Shown: in pieces, positions 35,505 through 47,722 of the stretch | How positions within the stretch are numbered: the stretch's first letter is position 1 | Layout of the letters: every line of letters starts with the position of its first letter | Assembly: GCA_963854835.1 (NCBI GenBank) | Contig: OY978526.1 | Location: 88,815,846-88,879,845 of the forward strand | Source of the DNA: Megamerina dolium | Taxonomy: Eukaryota > Arthropoda > Insecta > Diptera > Megamerinidae | Length of the DNA: 64,000 nucleotides | Reading direction: 5' to 3' | Translations under genes and position numbers: made by a program | The notes under the pieces: generated by a model | The model's input: the letters and a program-made list of their open reading frames with translations, nothing else | Databases searched by the model: none | Told to the model about the DNA's origin: nothing

Positions 35505-36660
35505 TACGAGTTTGGTCCCAGAACTATCCGACCTAACAAAGAAAACACAACAAATTTCAGAAAATTTTTCTTTATTTCTCAACATAATCTTCTTTTAGCT
35601 CTATACACTTTTCCCAGCGATATTCTATAGCTTCGATACCCTGTTTATAGTATGAACTGTCTAGCTCATTCAAATAGCCATCTATCGCAGACTCCGCCTA
35701 TTCATTGTTTGCAAATCTTCTACCACCAAGCTATTTTTTCAAATTAGGAAATAGAAAATAATCCGAAGGAGCTGAATCTGGCGAACCAGGTTTCTTTAAT
35801 TTCATCATCATTAAACGCTGCAGCAAATTAGCATAATACTCCCCGTTGATTGATTTTTCCCTTTTGAAGATAATCAATAAAAATTATCCCACGTGTATCC
35901 CAAAAAAACAGAAGCCATAACCTTGTCTGCAGATGGAACTGTCTTCGCCTTCTTTGGACACGATTCTTCCCTTTCAGTCCACTGTTTTGACTGCTCCTTT
36001 GTCTCAAGTGTGAAGTGGTTAACCCATATCTCATCCATGGCTACGAATCGATCCAAAATCTCGGCTTTATTACTGTGAAACATCGCCAAACATGTTGTTT
36101 TTGTTCTATTGTGAGCAAACGCGGCACCCATCTTGCACACAGCTTTTTCATCTCCAAATTTCCGGTTAATATCCGATGTGTAGCACTTTTTGAAATACCT
36201 GTAATTTCACCTAGCTCACGCACCTTCAGCCGGTGATCATCCAATACCATTTTGTGGATTTTCTTAACCGGTTCTGGCGTGGCCACCTCAATTGGTTGAC
36301 CACTACGGTGTTCGTCTTGGCAGCTCGTACGATCTTGTTTAAACTCTGCCACCCAATATTTTGTGGTCGTAAACGAAAGAGCAGACTCCCCCAGAGTAGA
36401 ATCTAGTTAGGCTTTAATATTCGTTGGACTGAGGCCTTTCAAATGAAAATATTGAATTACATAACGGTGACCAATTTTTTCCATATTTACAAATTCACTG
36501 AGGTAGTTAACTTTCGATGGCTCCAAAAAAATATACTAAACAACGTGGCGCCTTAAAACTGAGAACATATGTTTTATAAGGTTGCCTCTTCTCACGAAAG
36601 TAATTTTTTTCAAATTACTACCGCCATCTATATGTCGGGTAGTTCTGGGACCCCCCTCGT
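35505..36660 (-). mobile_element. mariner family X, copy B
   Basis: Both ends carry the family's terminal repeat: ggtcccagaactatccgacc on the left and tcgggtagttctgggacc on the right. The 1,156-bp element has transposase pieces on the minus strand: AEFKQDRTSCQDEHRSGQPI with the HTH-type segment GEITGISKSATHRILTGNLE, and the catalytic-region pieces FVAMDEIWVNHFT and IIFIDYLQKGK. Multiple frameshifts and a deletion of the middle make it inactive. Confidence 0.9.
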
Positions 36661-38863
36661 AAAACTGTAAAACATATATTATTGTACATGAGTCAATAAT
36701 ATCATTGCATTCACACATATTTCCTATATAAAGTTATGTCAATATTCCAAACTTGAGTATTTTTTATTTTAATAGGAACCCCCTGTATATTTATACATTT
36801 ATTTATGCACATAGCAATGTATATTATTTGTATATGACACCATCCGTCTTTGAAGAAAATAAAATTTCAAAATGTATTTAGTCTCCTTTGAAATAGTTTC
36901 TCTTTTTCAAGGATATTTGTCATTCAAGAGTATTTTTAACTTTTTTGTTTTATATTTTTAAGTAAGAAACATTTTTTGGTACAATATATAATACAAATAT
37001 TTCTTATTTGCTATAACCTTGATTGTTTGTTGATGAGAAATATGTATATACTTTTTAATTGAAATATTTATTTGCCAAAAATTTCCAGAGGAATTTGCTC
37101 TTTATTGTATTAGTTTTGTTCTGATTGTAGTATTATTTTAATTTCGCCTAAAGTTATGCTAAGTATTCTTCAATTATTTCTTTAAACTATGATATTTTGG
37201 TATTATACCTTTGTATTGTAGAATTACTGGGTGAATTTAGGTTAAAAATGTGCTGCATTCATTTAAACATTAGAAGGAATATAAAACTTCCGCCTAAATG
37301 TATGCCATTATATTGTTAAATTATGTAGCCAACTACAACATAATTTAGCTTTAAAAACAGATATTACCACATGTAGCATCTTTCACAATTTGACAATATT
37401 AAATTTTTAAAATACCTTTATTATTATTTACACATGTAGTGTATACATGTAGGTATTTTCCTAAAAGTATGCTTAGAATTTTAATTAACAAATGAATTTG
37501 TGCCAGAAAAAATGAAGAAACCACTACAATAATTATTCATACATTTGAACATAGCTTCATTTAACATTATTACTGAAGCTTCTGTTGCAAATTGTGAATT
37601 ATTAGCATTTTGCAATTTGCACAGAAATGTGACCTCAATGCAACATTCATCACGCATTCGAAACAATTATGATTATCTTCATCAACATAATCATCTTCAC
37701 CCATCATCATTATTACCACAGGTTAGGTAAACCTATCTATATAAATAGTAATCAGTGCAACTGACTAAACTTTTTTCCTATTCCTTCCCTGCGACTATAT
37801 ACTCTGCACCTAAAGGTATGCTTTGTTTATTAACATAATATTACATTCATCTTCTCTTACCTATTACACGCGTAAATTATTATTAAATGTATGAAACTAT
37901 GTGCATATGAATATGTCAGTGTGTAATCAGATATATCTATTTTAGTTTTTTCCTATAAATAACTTTTTTATCTTTTAATTATACGCGTACAATGTGCTTA
38001 TTGAAATGATCGTAGTATAATAATCATTTGTTCCATATGGCTACATTACCGATACACATTGCAGTTGGCTTATACGTTTATTTGTTAACTTGTTCCATAG
38101 TATGTAGTGCGGATTAATGTGGTCAATAAAAATCTTTATCATGGCAGTATGTTAAATACATTCTCTCCCTTTTTTTGTCTCTCTGTCACTGCAGTAAAAG
38201 TTAACAGTGTACAGTGATTCGCCTCGGAGACTGAATATAAAATATTTTTTGCTCGAAAATAAATAGCCATGACGGCAATTTAAAGGCAATAATCTTTGTA
38301 AAATAAGTCTCTGCAAAATAATTAATAGTGTGAGTGAAAGAGTTGTGCCCAGTTGGATACAAATATGTGAGAAATAAAATTTGAGCATATTTCAACCAAG
38401 AATTTCACATTTTCTTTTGATAATCTAGTATTTTCAGAGAAAGAATATCTGTAAAATAAGTGCAAATCATAGATTAATATCGCTCTTTATCAAAAAGTTT
38501 AATTACAACCGACTTTGTCTACCAAAATACTTCTAATTTCGTCCCGTCCTGCAAATGGATAACATCTAAGAGGTACTAACTCTACAGTAACTGGCTAAAA
38601 ACTTTTCTAAAGTTACTTAAAGGATAAAAGTCAGTGTAAGACCAAAATATTATTTCCCTGAGGCTACTTTCAGTTTGAGATTTTTTTTTTTTTTGCTACC
38701 AAACTCCAAATTTGTTCAACTGTACACGGTCTGATTGCTGACTTGTTACGTGTTAATTTTATCTTTTTGCTGTAGTCATATATTTTTTAATATCCTTTCG
38801 CGAGTGCCATTTAACTATGCTTCCATGATAGAGAATGTTGATATAAAAATGAGAATATACATA

Positions 38864-40119
38864 GGCAGTCCGAAAAGTGTTGCGCCTAACACATCTGTGT
38901 CGATATTAACAAAAAAAAAAAAAATTCAATTATAATAATAATAATTTTCTAATGATAATGAATGCTTTAGATCAAAATATGTCAATTTATTTTTTATTTA
39001 CGTTTTTTTTTAAGTTTTATTCAGTTAGTCAGTTCAGCTATTGAGTTAAAGTTAATTTAAAAAAAAAAATATTTATCCAATAAGGAAATTTATAGCGATT
39101 TGGTAAATGGGTTATTGTGCTGTTTATATAGAAATTAGAATATAGTAAAAAAATGGCCTGACGAATTTATATGTGAATTTGTAAAATAGGTGTGGGCATG
39201 GGCATGGGCATGGGCATCTTCAAAAGACATGAAGAATTAGAAATTAAACAGATATATATAAGATGAGTGCTTCTTTTGATATCGATTGACCTAAAATGCA
39301 TTCAAATGCATATTTGAATCATTTTAAGCAAATTAAAATGGATTTCAAGCATCGTTTCAAAACTGACTTTGATCCGCTACTATACCCCAGAATAAAAAAA
39401 AAATTATGTTATATCACTAGATTGTAGATGATGGGAGTGCACCAAAGAAGGGAATACAAGTTCTAACTATGCAAAATTATGGCTAGAGGTTTTTGGGATT
39501 ATGGAGGCGTTTTATTCGTCAATTATATTCAGAATGATTAGAGGTTTGAAATATTATTTGAGTCACTCAGATGGGTTCGATGCAAAAATTTGAAGAAATA
39601 GATTTTTTATGAAGACAATGCAAGTGCTCACAGAAATGTTTTGATGATGGTTAAATTCAATGATTCTGATCTGTAGGTTGTGGGTTCAATCTCCAGCTGA
39701 AGCATAACAAATTTAATATCGACAAGATTTTTTTTTTCGAACGGTACACACCTGTCTGCCGTTCGGAACCGACTAAAATAAGTAGGTCCCTTCTAATATT
39801 GTCCAAAATTTAACACTCACAACAGGAGTGGAGGAGAAGCTCGGCCACAGAGCTCTTCAGGGCTTATAATTTTAATGATTCAGTACGAATTACTTGAACA
39901 TTCACCGTATTCACGAGTTTTGGCTACGAAGTCTTATGCGTTTCCCATCACAGATGAAGCTATTGCTACCGCCGATGAATATTTTGCAGACATTTCGAAA
40001 TTATACTTCAACAATGATACAAAATTATTGGAAAAACGTTGGACTACATACTATACCTACTTTTAAAAATTAATCCTTGCTATTTCATTGGGTTAGGCGC
40101 AACATTTTTCGGATACTCC
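38864..40119 (+). mobile_element. mariner-type element with nested SINE
   Basis: The ends ggcagtccgaaaagtgttgc (left) and, inverted, ggagtatccgaaaaatgttgc (right) are followed inward by gcctaac on both sides. The only good coding remnant is the C-terminus at 39875-40066, with YELLEHSPYS, a mariner PYSPDLAP-like block with its aspartate lost, and ATADEYFADI. A 5'-truncated SINE interrupts the transposase sequence. Confidence 0.82.
39667..39866 (+). mobile_element. 5'-truncated SINE inside a mariner
   Basis: Starts in the anticodon region of the tRNA head (tgatctgtaggttgtgggtt) and runs through the body to gctcggccacagagctcttc. The A-box part is missing. Similar sequences aattcaatgattc and aattttaatgattc border it at about 39654 and 39868 and look like a diverged target duplication. 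The mariner reading resumes on the right side. Confidence 0.8.
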
Positions 40120-41082
40120 GTTCATTCATAACTATTCCTATAGATACGAGTATGTGTGTGTGTGTGTGTACACACATTGTACGTACATATATCTACATAT
40201 ATTGCTTCCTGTATAACTGTCTGTGGTCCTATGGATTTAGTCAAGTGTAAATGATACAACAACAACAACAACAACATCAATAAGCAGAACAATGTAAAAT
40301 GTGTGCATTTCCATATAAAAATGTAGAACATCATCATTTTCATCCTCTTAATCATCATCATTATAATCATCATCATCATCATCCTCATTACTATTATAAT
40401 CTCACCATCGTCATCTCATTGTCCTCGTGCTTGTCTCTCTACTGATTGCTAACAATTGGCATTCAATATTATTTTTATCAGCAAAATTTACTAGGATGTA
40501 GTTTTATGTTACACAGCATAGTTAGTTTTGCAATTTCATTTTAGAACATATTTTTTGAACATTAAAATTCATCATGAATGATTAAGCAGAGGTCCAGTGG
40601 GAGAGTTTGTAATGAGAAAACACTTTGAACGTAGTAATAATTGTAATAATGACAACGATGACAATAATTATAGGCATTCAGATTATGATGGGTTTATTAA
40701 TTATGATCGTAATAATTATTATGATTGATTTCTATCGTTCTTCCAACGTTGTCCGTTACTAATACGCACCACAGAATTCTGTCACGGTTCTTCAGTGTTA
40801 AATATTGTATATGTGAGTGTGTACGTATGTTTATATAAATATATAAAGCTGTACATTCGATGTTTGTGGTCAACCAATTAAAAATAAACCACAGGGTGCT
40901 AATGAAATTAATTTTTCTATTTAGTTGTCCTTAATTGTTTTATTGATCATTTTAAATTATGCCTCTTCAGGAATGATTAGGTTTGCTTAAATGACGTCGC
41001 TTGATTATAACTCTACAGCGTAGAATTTAAGAAACATTTTTATTTTTTGAATATAACTAACTTCTGCCATTTTCTTTTTCAG

Positions 41083-41246
41083 ATTTGACTAACGCTATTA
41101 GCAGCCCTAGTGTGCTAAACGCTAACTTTGATAAATCTATATTACAAATATCCGATTGGCTGGCGTGGGAACAAAATATGATTAAGATACAAAGTGTACG
41201 CGTTGATGATATCGATGCTGTACGTATGGCTATCGAAAAACAAGAG
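41083..41246 (+). CDS. Dys: Dys exon: distal rod repeat
   Basis: 164 bases. Acceptor ctttttcag, donor gag|gtatgc. With the carried base it reads DLTNAISSPSVLNANFDKSI, then ISDWLAWEQNMIKIQSVRVD and AVRMAIEKQE. This helix pattern matches human dystrophin near the C-terminal end of its rod by eye, so the protein here is approaching the WW/EF/ZZ region. Confidence 0.9.
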
Positions 41247-41278
41247 GTATGCCGTGTATGCACTTTTTTAATAATGTA

Positions 41279-42215
41279 CAGGGTTAGGCGATTGAAGTGA
41301 AATTATTTTTTATTGATTCAAATTGCAAAAATTGTAGAAATAATCAAAATTTCTAAATCCATACACTCTAGCTCGAGTGAATGGACTCACCTTTTGCCTT
41401 GACTATGGCCTTCAAAGGGTTAAAAGATGAGTTGTGCATGCTTCACGAATGTAATCCGGTATTTTGGCCCATTCCCGAACAATGACTTTTTGCAGCTCAT
41501 CTATACTGGCATATTTTTTAGTCTTCAACTTATTCTCTAAAATGGTCCAAATGGAATAGTCCATCGAATTTGCATCTGGCGAATTTGAAAGCCATTGTGT
41601 AGACGAAATGAAGTGTAGAATATGATTTTTTAACCATTCTTGGTTCACACGAGCTTTACGAGACGGTACCGAGTTTTGTGGGAACGTCTATGGGCTACGA
41701 CCGAAATATTTGCGTGCGTAACAACTCCGTTGCTCTTTCGAGTCTAATTTTTTGTTGCTTTGGTGTAAGATCGTGTGCCTTTTGGATCTTGTTTGGGCTT
41801 TACCTTAAGCTCATTTTGGAGTATGCGTTGGATGTGTCGCTGGAATATTTTCAGTTCTTTAGCCATTTGATTACCACTACAACGTAGATTTCGTTCAAGT
41901 TGAGCCTTCACTTTCTGAACCATTTCATTTGATGTTGCTGTTTTTTTTTTTCGTCCACCACCATAGCGTTTGGCAATGCTGCCTGTATCATTGTAACGAT
42001 TTATAGTACGATACATAAATATTCACAAATATTCACTTTGAAGTGTTTGAGCTCACAAATAATAGCTGGTTGTAATTTTTCAGCCAAAATTCAGCAATCA
42101 CAATATTACTTAGACGCAAATTCTTTTGGGTGTTTGTAAACAATATAAACAGCTGTTATTCGGTTTGACAGATATACCTGTGTGTAGTTGATAACACTTC
42201 AATTGCCTAACCCTG
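41279..42215 (-). mobile_element. Tc1/mariner-superfamily element in a short Dys intron
   Basis: Terminal repeats cagggttaggcgattgaagt (left) and, inverted, the same sequence with one difference (right) are bounded by TA at 41277-41278 and 42216-42217. Minus-strand transposase pieces are an N-terminal DNA-binding part (YRTINRYNDTGSIAKRYGGG, 41744-42016) and a C-terminal part (TQWLSNSPDANSMDYSIWTI, 41412-41648). The middle catalytic part is deleted. The element makes up almost all of this intron. Confidence 0.9.
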
Positions 42216-42280
42216 TATACTTACTCTGTCTCTATTTGTGGGTGCTTTGATACGATTATATATTTATTTATAATTTCTAG

Positions 42281-42386
42281 AAAGTTCTACGTGAATTGAA
42301 AATGAAGAAACCACAATTAAATGAACTTGTTCATACTGCTGAAGTACTTAAAGGTGATGTTAAACGGCAGCAATTACAGGAGAAAG
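42281..42386 (+). CDS. Dys: Dys exon: distal rod repeat, continued
   Basis: 106 bases. Acceptor aatttctag, donor g|gtaagt. It encodes KVLRELKMKKPQLNELVHTA and ends LKGDVKRQQLQEK plus one base. It continues the repeat of the preceding exon. The next exon, which must start with two bases of a split codon, was not found before 62408. Confidence 0.9.
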
Positions 42387-43404
42387 GTAAGTGGCATCGA
42401 ACAAGATAATTTATTGCAATAATACAAGTGTCGATGATGCATGTCTATTCAATGACTATTCGAACCTTAATAAATAATTTGTTCTTATAAAAATTCTTCA
42501 AATAAAATTCTACACGCCTTGCTCGAGCTTCTGTTCCATTTGAGGTACAAGAAGAGATCGTAGACTTTATGACTTAAAACTCCCATTTTTATTACAAATT
42601 CAATAGAAAAATAGTGTAAAATAAAATTCTAATGCATATGTATGAGTATATGTATACGCTAAACATGCATCCATTTATTTAATTACTTCAAGTGCACATT
42701 GCATAAGTTATTTATTTTTTATTTTCTCCTGCCTGTCATCATCATCAACATCATGTGCGTTCCGTTCCATTCAAAATATGTATTGTAATTACCCCTGAGG
42801 TTATCAAACAGCTCAACCACACTTAACCTATGCACAATAGAAAGCAGCAATATGATGATGTTGATGACGACGACGAGAATGATGATGCCTCTTGCGTGTA
42901 ACACCTTTTGACTTTACATAGACACACAGAAACACAGACATATGTATATTGCAAAAGAGAGGATGTATGTGTTGTTTAAAGCAAACAAAGATACATACCC
43001 ATTGGAAAAATGCTACAATAACAACAAAAATACATGGAAGAAAAAAAAAACAAGCATCAAAGTTCAAAAACATACATTTGACACTTGAAAATGTATACCT
43101 ATACAATAATAAAAAAAAAAAAATGTAAACAACCAGAACCTCCATTACACATCCCAGCAGACATTTTCAGAAGGACTGATTATATTAAAATCATAAAAAA
43201 ATATTTTCTCTATATCCTCAGTTTTCAATTAATTGTTCGAAAATGCCAGCTATTGAAATGATCTTAGTCTTCAAAACCTAAAAATCTTATTATTATAAGA
43301 GGCCAGGATACGACTGCGATCAAATGAGTTCTATTGTGTAGGGCCTTATATTTTAACTCATGTAGATTTAAGCTTTTTATGAATTTAAATACTGTCTAAA
43401 GTTT

Positions 43405-43531
43405 ATTGTTCAAGAGTTTATGTGGAAGCATTAAAATGGCATCTATGTGGTCAAGTGCTCAAAATTCTCTGAATTTTCAGTGTCTATTTCGCAATATCTA
43501 CAGACATCAGCATTCGAGAAACCTAACTTAT
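43405..43531 (-). mobile_element. LINE fragment, part downstream of a mariner insertion
   Basis: The minus strand reads FSNADVCRYCEIDTENSENF, the cysteine-rich tail after RNase H in jockey/R1-type LINEs. It continues the LINE fragment at 44685-44830 once the mariner between them is removed. Confidence 0.72.
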
Positions 43532-43532
43532 A

Positions 43533-44684
43533 CGAGGGCGGTCCCAGAACTACCCGACCTAACAAAGAAAACAACAAATTTGGGAAAATTGTTCTCCTCC
43601 TCTCCTTTTAGCTCTATACACTTTTCCCAGCGATATTCTATAGCTTCGATACCCTGTTTATAGTATGAACTGTCTAGCTCATTATAATAGCCATCTACCG
43701 CAGACTCCACCTCTTCATTGTTTGCAAATCTTCTACCACCAAGCCATTTTTTCAAATCTGGCGAATAAGGTGGCCATCGCATGTCTTGATGAAACAACCA
43801 TTTCTTTTTCGCCAAATGCGGCCTTTTTTCTTTAATTTCATCACCCTGCAACAAATTGGCATAATACTCGCCGTTGATTGTTTTTCCGTTGATTGTTTGA
43901 AGATAATCAATAAAAATTATCACACTTGCATCCCAAAAAACAGACGCCGTAATCTTGCCTGCAGATGGAACTGTCTTCGCCTTTTTGGACACGATTCCCC
44001 CTTTCAGTCCACTGTTTTGACTGCTCCTTTGTCTCAGGTGTGAAGTGGTGGACCCATGTGTCATCCATAGTTACGAATCGTCGCAAAAAATCAGCTTTAT
44101 TATTATCGCCAAACACTCTATAGAAACATCTTCACGACGTTGTTTTTGTTCTAGTGTGAGCAAACGCGGCATCCATCTTGCATACAGCTTTTTCATTTCC
44201 AAATTTTCGGTCAATATACGATGTATACCACTTTTTGAAATGCCTGTAATTTCACCTCGCACACGCACCTTCAGCCGACGATCATCCAATGCCATTTTGT
44301 GGATTTTCTTAACCGTTTCTGGCGTGGTCACCTCAATTGGTTGACCACTACGGTGTTCGTCTTGGAAGTTCGTATGACCTCGTTTAAACTCTGCCATCCA
44401 ATATTTTATGATCGTTAACGAAGAAGCAGACTCCCCCAGAGTAGAATCTAGTTCGGCTTTAGTATTCGTTCGAAATGAAAGGAAAATTGAATTACATAGC
44501 AGTGACCAATTTTTTCCATGTTTATAAATGAGGTCGTTAACTTTCGATGGCTCCAAAAAAATACTAAACAACGTGGCGCCTTGAAACTTAAAACGTAAGT
44601 GTGGCACTTTTCACCAAAGTAATTTTTTTCAAACTACTGCTGCCATCTATTTGTTAGGTCGGGTAGTTCTGGGACTGCCCTCGT
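43533..44684 (-). mobile_element. mariner family X, copy C
   Basis: Full-length 1,152-bp element with both terminal repeats (cgagggcggtcccagaacta on the left, tagttctgggactgccctcg on the right). Minus-strand transposase pieces include AEFKRGHTNFQDEHRSGQPI, VRGEITGISKSGIHRILTEN, MDDTWVHHFTPETKEQS and LGGRRFANNEEVESAVDGYY. The aspartate-bearing HQDNAP and PYSPDLAP region is partly deleted. It is inserted at a TA inside a LINE. Confidence 0.92.
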
Positions 44685-44830
44685 ATAAATGATATCTCAG
44701 GCTACAATGGCCTGTCAAGTAATTCGTAAGAATTCGAGATTCTGCTTGTCTTAATGAAAGTAGCTTATCCGATATTCTCTTAGCTGGTATAAAGAATTGC
44801 TTTGCTTGCCACTGACCAGCACTAGTAAGC
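44685..44830 (-). mobile_element. LINE fragment, part upstream of a mariner insertion
   Basis: The minus strand encodes RQAESRILTNYLTGHCSLRY, the region after RNase H in jockey/R1-type elements (LTGH...L..HL), and runs directly into the mariner terminal repeat. Confidence 0.75.
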
Positions 44831-47638
44831 CAGTTGTTGTTGTTGTTTTGTGAATTTTTGAAAGTCCTTCGTGTCCAAGAACAAACCCAAATACCACAAT
44901 ATGGAATTTCATAGTTGGTTATGGTAGCCAATTGCCATTTTTGAGTTTATTGTGACCGATTAAAGGGCTCTTAATGCCGCTTGACTGCCTGTCAGTATGT
45001 TAATGTGAGATTCATTCGTCTTTCTACGAAGACATTCCCTTACACAAATTTAAATGTTGTGTATTTCTACTTGGAATTCTTGGGTAGGCCCCTGTTCGTC
45101 AGTAAACTGGATCTGGGAGCCTGATTTGAAATTAGTAACATTGGTTCTCCAGACCTCATGGTCATTGATATCAATTTGGTGAATTTTCTATAGCAAAACT
45201 TCCAAAAATTCCTTAGAAAACAATTTCAAATGAATTAGGATGCAAATTTGTTTGGGTATTTCATGTATTTAATAATGACGGTCTCTGCCCGCTAGAAATT
45301 ATTTTTGCCTGATGGGATATCCAAATATGCACTCCAACTGTTATATGTACATAGATACATACTGTATACATATGTATATATGATATTATATATACATTAC
45401 ACTAACAATGTTCACCATTAACATCATTTAAATATGACATGTCTCTAGTGTTGTATTGTGTGGCATGCTGTGGTGAACTTATTTAAATTTACAATTTACT
45501 CTGCTCTTTAACGCATTGAACGTTTAAGCTGCTTGTGCATTTGTATATGTGAATTAGAGAGCAACGCATGCGTTACCCGGATACACACAGTCGTATGTAT
45601 GCATTCGTATATCCTTTCAGATTTTTCAATCATACATAGTCATACTATGCATCTACATAACATTGTATTGAGTTGTTGAATACCATCATACCATATTTCA
45701 CCACAGCAACAGCATGTTGCTGCAATCTTATAACTTTGTCGTTTTATTGTACAGAGCGTGTTGCATTTTTGTAATAAAATGACAGCTAATTGACGCTACG
45801 AATGGATGAGGATGTATGTGTGTGTGTGTGTGTGTGTGTGCCAATATTGTAAGTAAACATACATATTGTGTTGAAACGTTCGACAGTTCGTGGGGGTAAC
45901 TGATTGAAATGTGCTCAAAGTAATTCTGCTACATTCGTTGAGATGATTCATATTGTTGTTGTTGTTGTTATTGCAAGCTATCTACATATATGTTTGTATA
46001 TATATGTACATGTTATTGTACATATGCAGCATCTGTTTGCATGGTTGACATGTTGAACCCATTTGCGGCATTTGTGCATGTAAATGGATCAATGAAAATA
46101 GCAACGCTCACGTCGTATGTAGTCTTTTCAAGTATTTCTTCTTCTTTTTCAATACTTTCTTTTAGAATAGTTAAACTTTGAACTACTGCAATATTGTTTT
46201 TTACAATGAACTTTTATCGGCACAAATCTGAAGCTATATGTGTTGTGTGTTTTTAGCGAAACTATAGTAAATATCAAACATAAACAATATTTTACGTCCA
46301 AAAAAGCATAGCTGTACAAACGAATTCTTGTATTGGTGTAAGCAGTGGAGTCACATGTGGACATCATGTGTAACTCAGTTTTTGGTGCTAGCGATAACAG
46401 CGATATGATGTCGCAAGCGCCGATCTGTCACCTTCGAAAAGAGCTGAAGTTATGTTTATGAACAAATTATAAAAGAATGCATAAAAAGTTGCATATTTCA
46501 ACGGGACATATTCGCTTATTTTTGTTTTCTGAGGACTTTTACATACCTTGTATAAAGATTTTATCTGAGAAAACCCTTAGTGAAATTTTCTAGCAAATAA
46601 TTTTCTAAAACATTTTTACCCTCTAGTGACCTCCTAAATGCCATTTTATGTAGACTTTCCAAAAAGGGGGGTCAAAATGACCCTTTTCTGAGAGAGCTAA
46701 CGGGTTAAAATATTCTACAAAATTATTCCTCATATAATTTTACTATATGCACTCAAACAACATATTTCGCTACGAAATGATTTTTAATATTTTTTCACAG
46801 TTATTCTAAAAGTAGTCGGGAAAACAATTGCAAATTTAAATTTGGCCATAAAAAAAAAAATTTTTGGCCTGTGAATGCAAAAAGTTTTGCAGGTTTAGGT
46901 CTTTCGTCCTGAGATGGAATTTTTCCGCCTCCACCAATACTGTGTCACATTGTTATAACTCTTTAAGCGAGCATGAACTATTATTCCGAAGTAATGCATT
47001 TAGCCTTTTCACCATGTTTCTATCAACATGTTTCTATCCACTGTGTTGAAAGACAAAAATATTTGTATTTTGTAAATATTATATTAGCGATATCATTTTT
47101 AAATAATAGAAAAATTGATAGTAATTAAAAAAAAAAAAAGAAATTCACACGAATTGATGAATTGTTTAATTAAATTTTTCTTACAAAACTAAAGAAATTG
47201 TGAATCGGTGTACTCGTATATTGGCTATTAAATCATAGTTTATAATCAGTTTTTTTTACTGAGAGTGCAAGTAAATTCTCTTCAGGAATATTTACTACGT
47301 AGGAGATTCGATTTCGATTTCTAAATTGAATCTGAATTTGACATGCAATTCACTATTGATAAAAATATAATTTTTTTTAAGTTTATATATGCGGATATTG
47401 AGGTTTATTGTAACAACTAAATTTTTTTCAAATAAAAAAAAAAGCATTGTACGATTCCTGCCATCCATCCATCGAATAGAAGCAATACATACATACATAC
47501 ATACTGTTCGTATATATATTGACTACTTATGTATTACCATTTAAAAGACACTTAACATTTGTTTCATTTTTATTTCATCTAAATTGCCCCCATACGCATA
47601 CATACAAATATATATGTATTGAAACAATAACTTTCAAT

Positions 47639-47722
47639 ATGTCGTTGTCGCTTATAGAAACGATAACAACCGCTGTAGCAGCAGCAGCAGTACTAGCTGC
47701 AGGAGTGGTATACAAACTTTAA
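47639..47722 (+). CDS. Candidate small ORF, hydrophobic
   Basis: 27 codons reading MSLSLIETITTAVAAAAVLA then AGVVYKL. The hydrophobic alanine-rich core could form one membrane helix. Part of the alanine run is a gcagcagcag microsatellite, so this may be chance. A GT follows GAGTG at 47708, so it could also be an exon end. No supporting context. Confidence 0.15.
   Translation: MSLSLIETITTAVAAAAVLAAGVVYKL

Larger units (their letters stand above)
24796..41082. other. 16-kb Dys intron, transposon-rich
   Basis: Holds SINE copies and fragments (24941-26431), LINE fragments (25029-25271, 31400-32210, 33340-34510), mariner copy B (35505-36660) and a further mariner with a nested SINE (38864-40119). 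Stretches at 26445-31400, 34511-35504 and 36661-38863 are AT-rich with microsatellites and no exon that I can support. At 29445-29520 an aattaaaatt-type palindromic repeat stands out. At about 39188-39217 there is a short gggcat hexanucleotide repeat. Confidence 0.6.
3127..42386 (+). other. Dys: Dystrophin (Dys) gene, partial: span of the placed coding exons
   Basis: Thirteen exons share one reading frame through GT/AG introns. The product starts inside CH1 and runs through CH2, R1-R3 and many more three-helix spectrin-type repeats. Identity as dystrophin rather than nesprin (Msp300) or spectrin rests on R1 and R2, which align by eye with my recollection of human dystrophin: R1 opens with YQTALEAVL, and R2 carries SLSNMVVIVNDESG before an LGERW core. 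The last two exons resemble the human rod near its C-terminal end (DWL...KPQLNEL). Dystrophin links cortical actin to the dystroglycan complex at muscle and neuronal membranes. The actin-binding end is here; the WW, EF-hand and ZZ region is expected downstream. Introns are large and full of transposons. Exon boundaries come from splice consensus and phase, not transcripts. Confidence 0.88.

Noticed and set aside
45805..45840. Regulatory element at the (GT)n tract
   Set aside because: Simple repeat with no other supporting motif.
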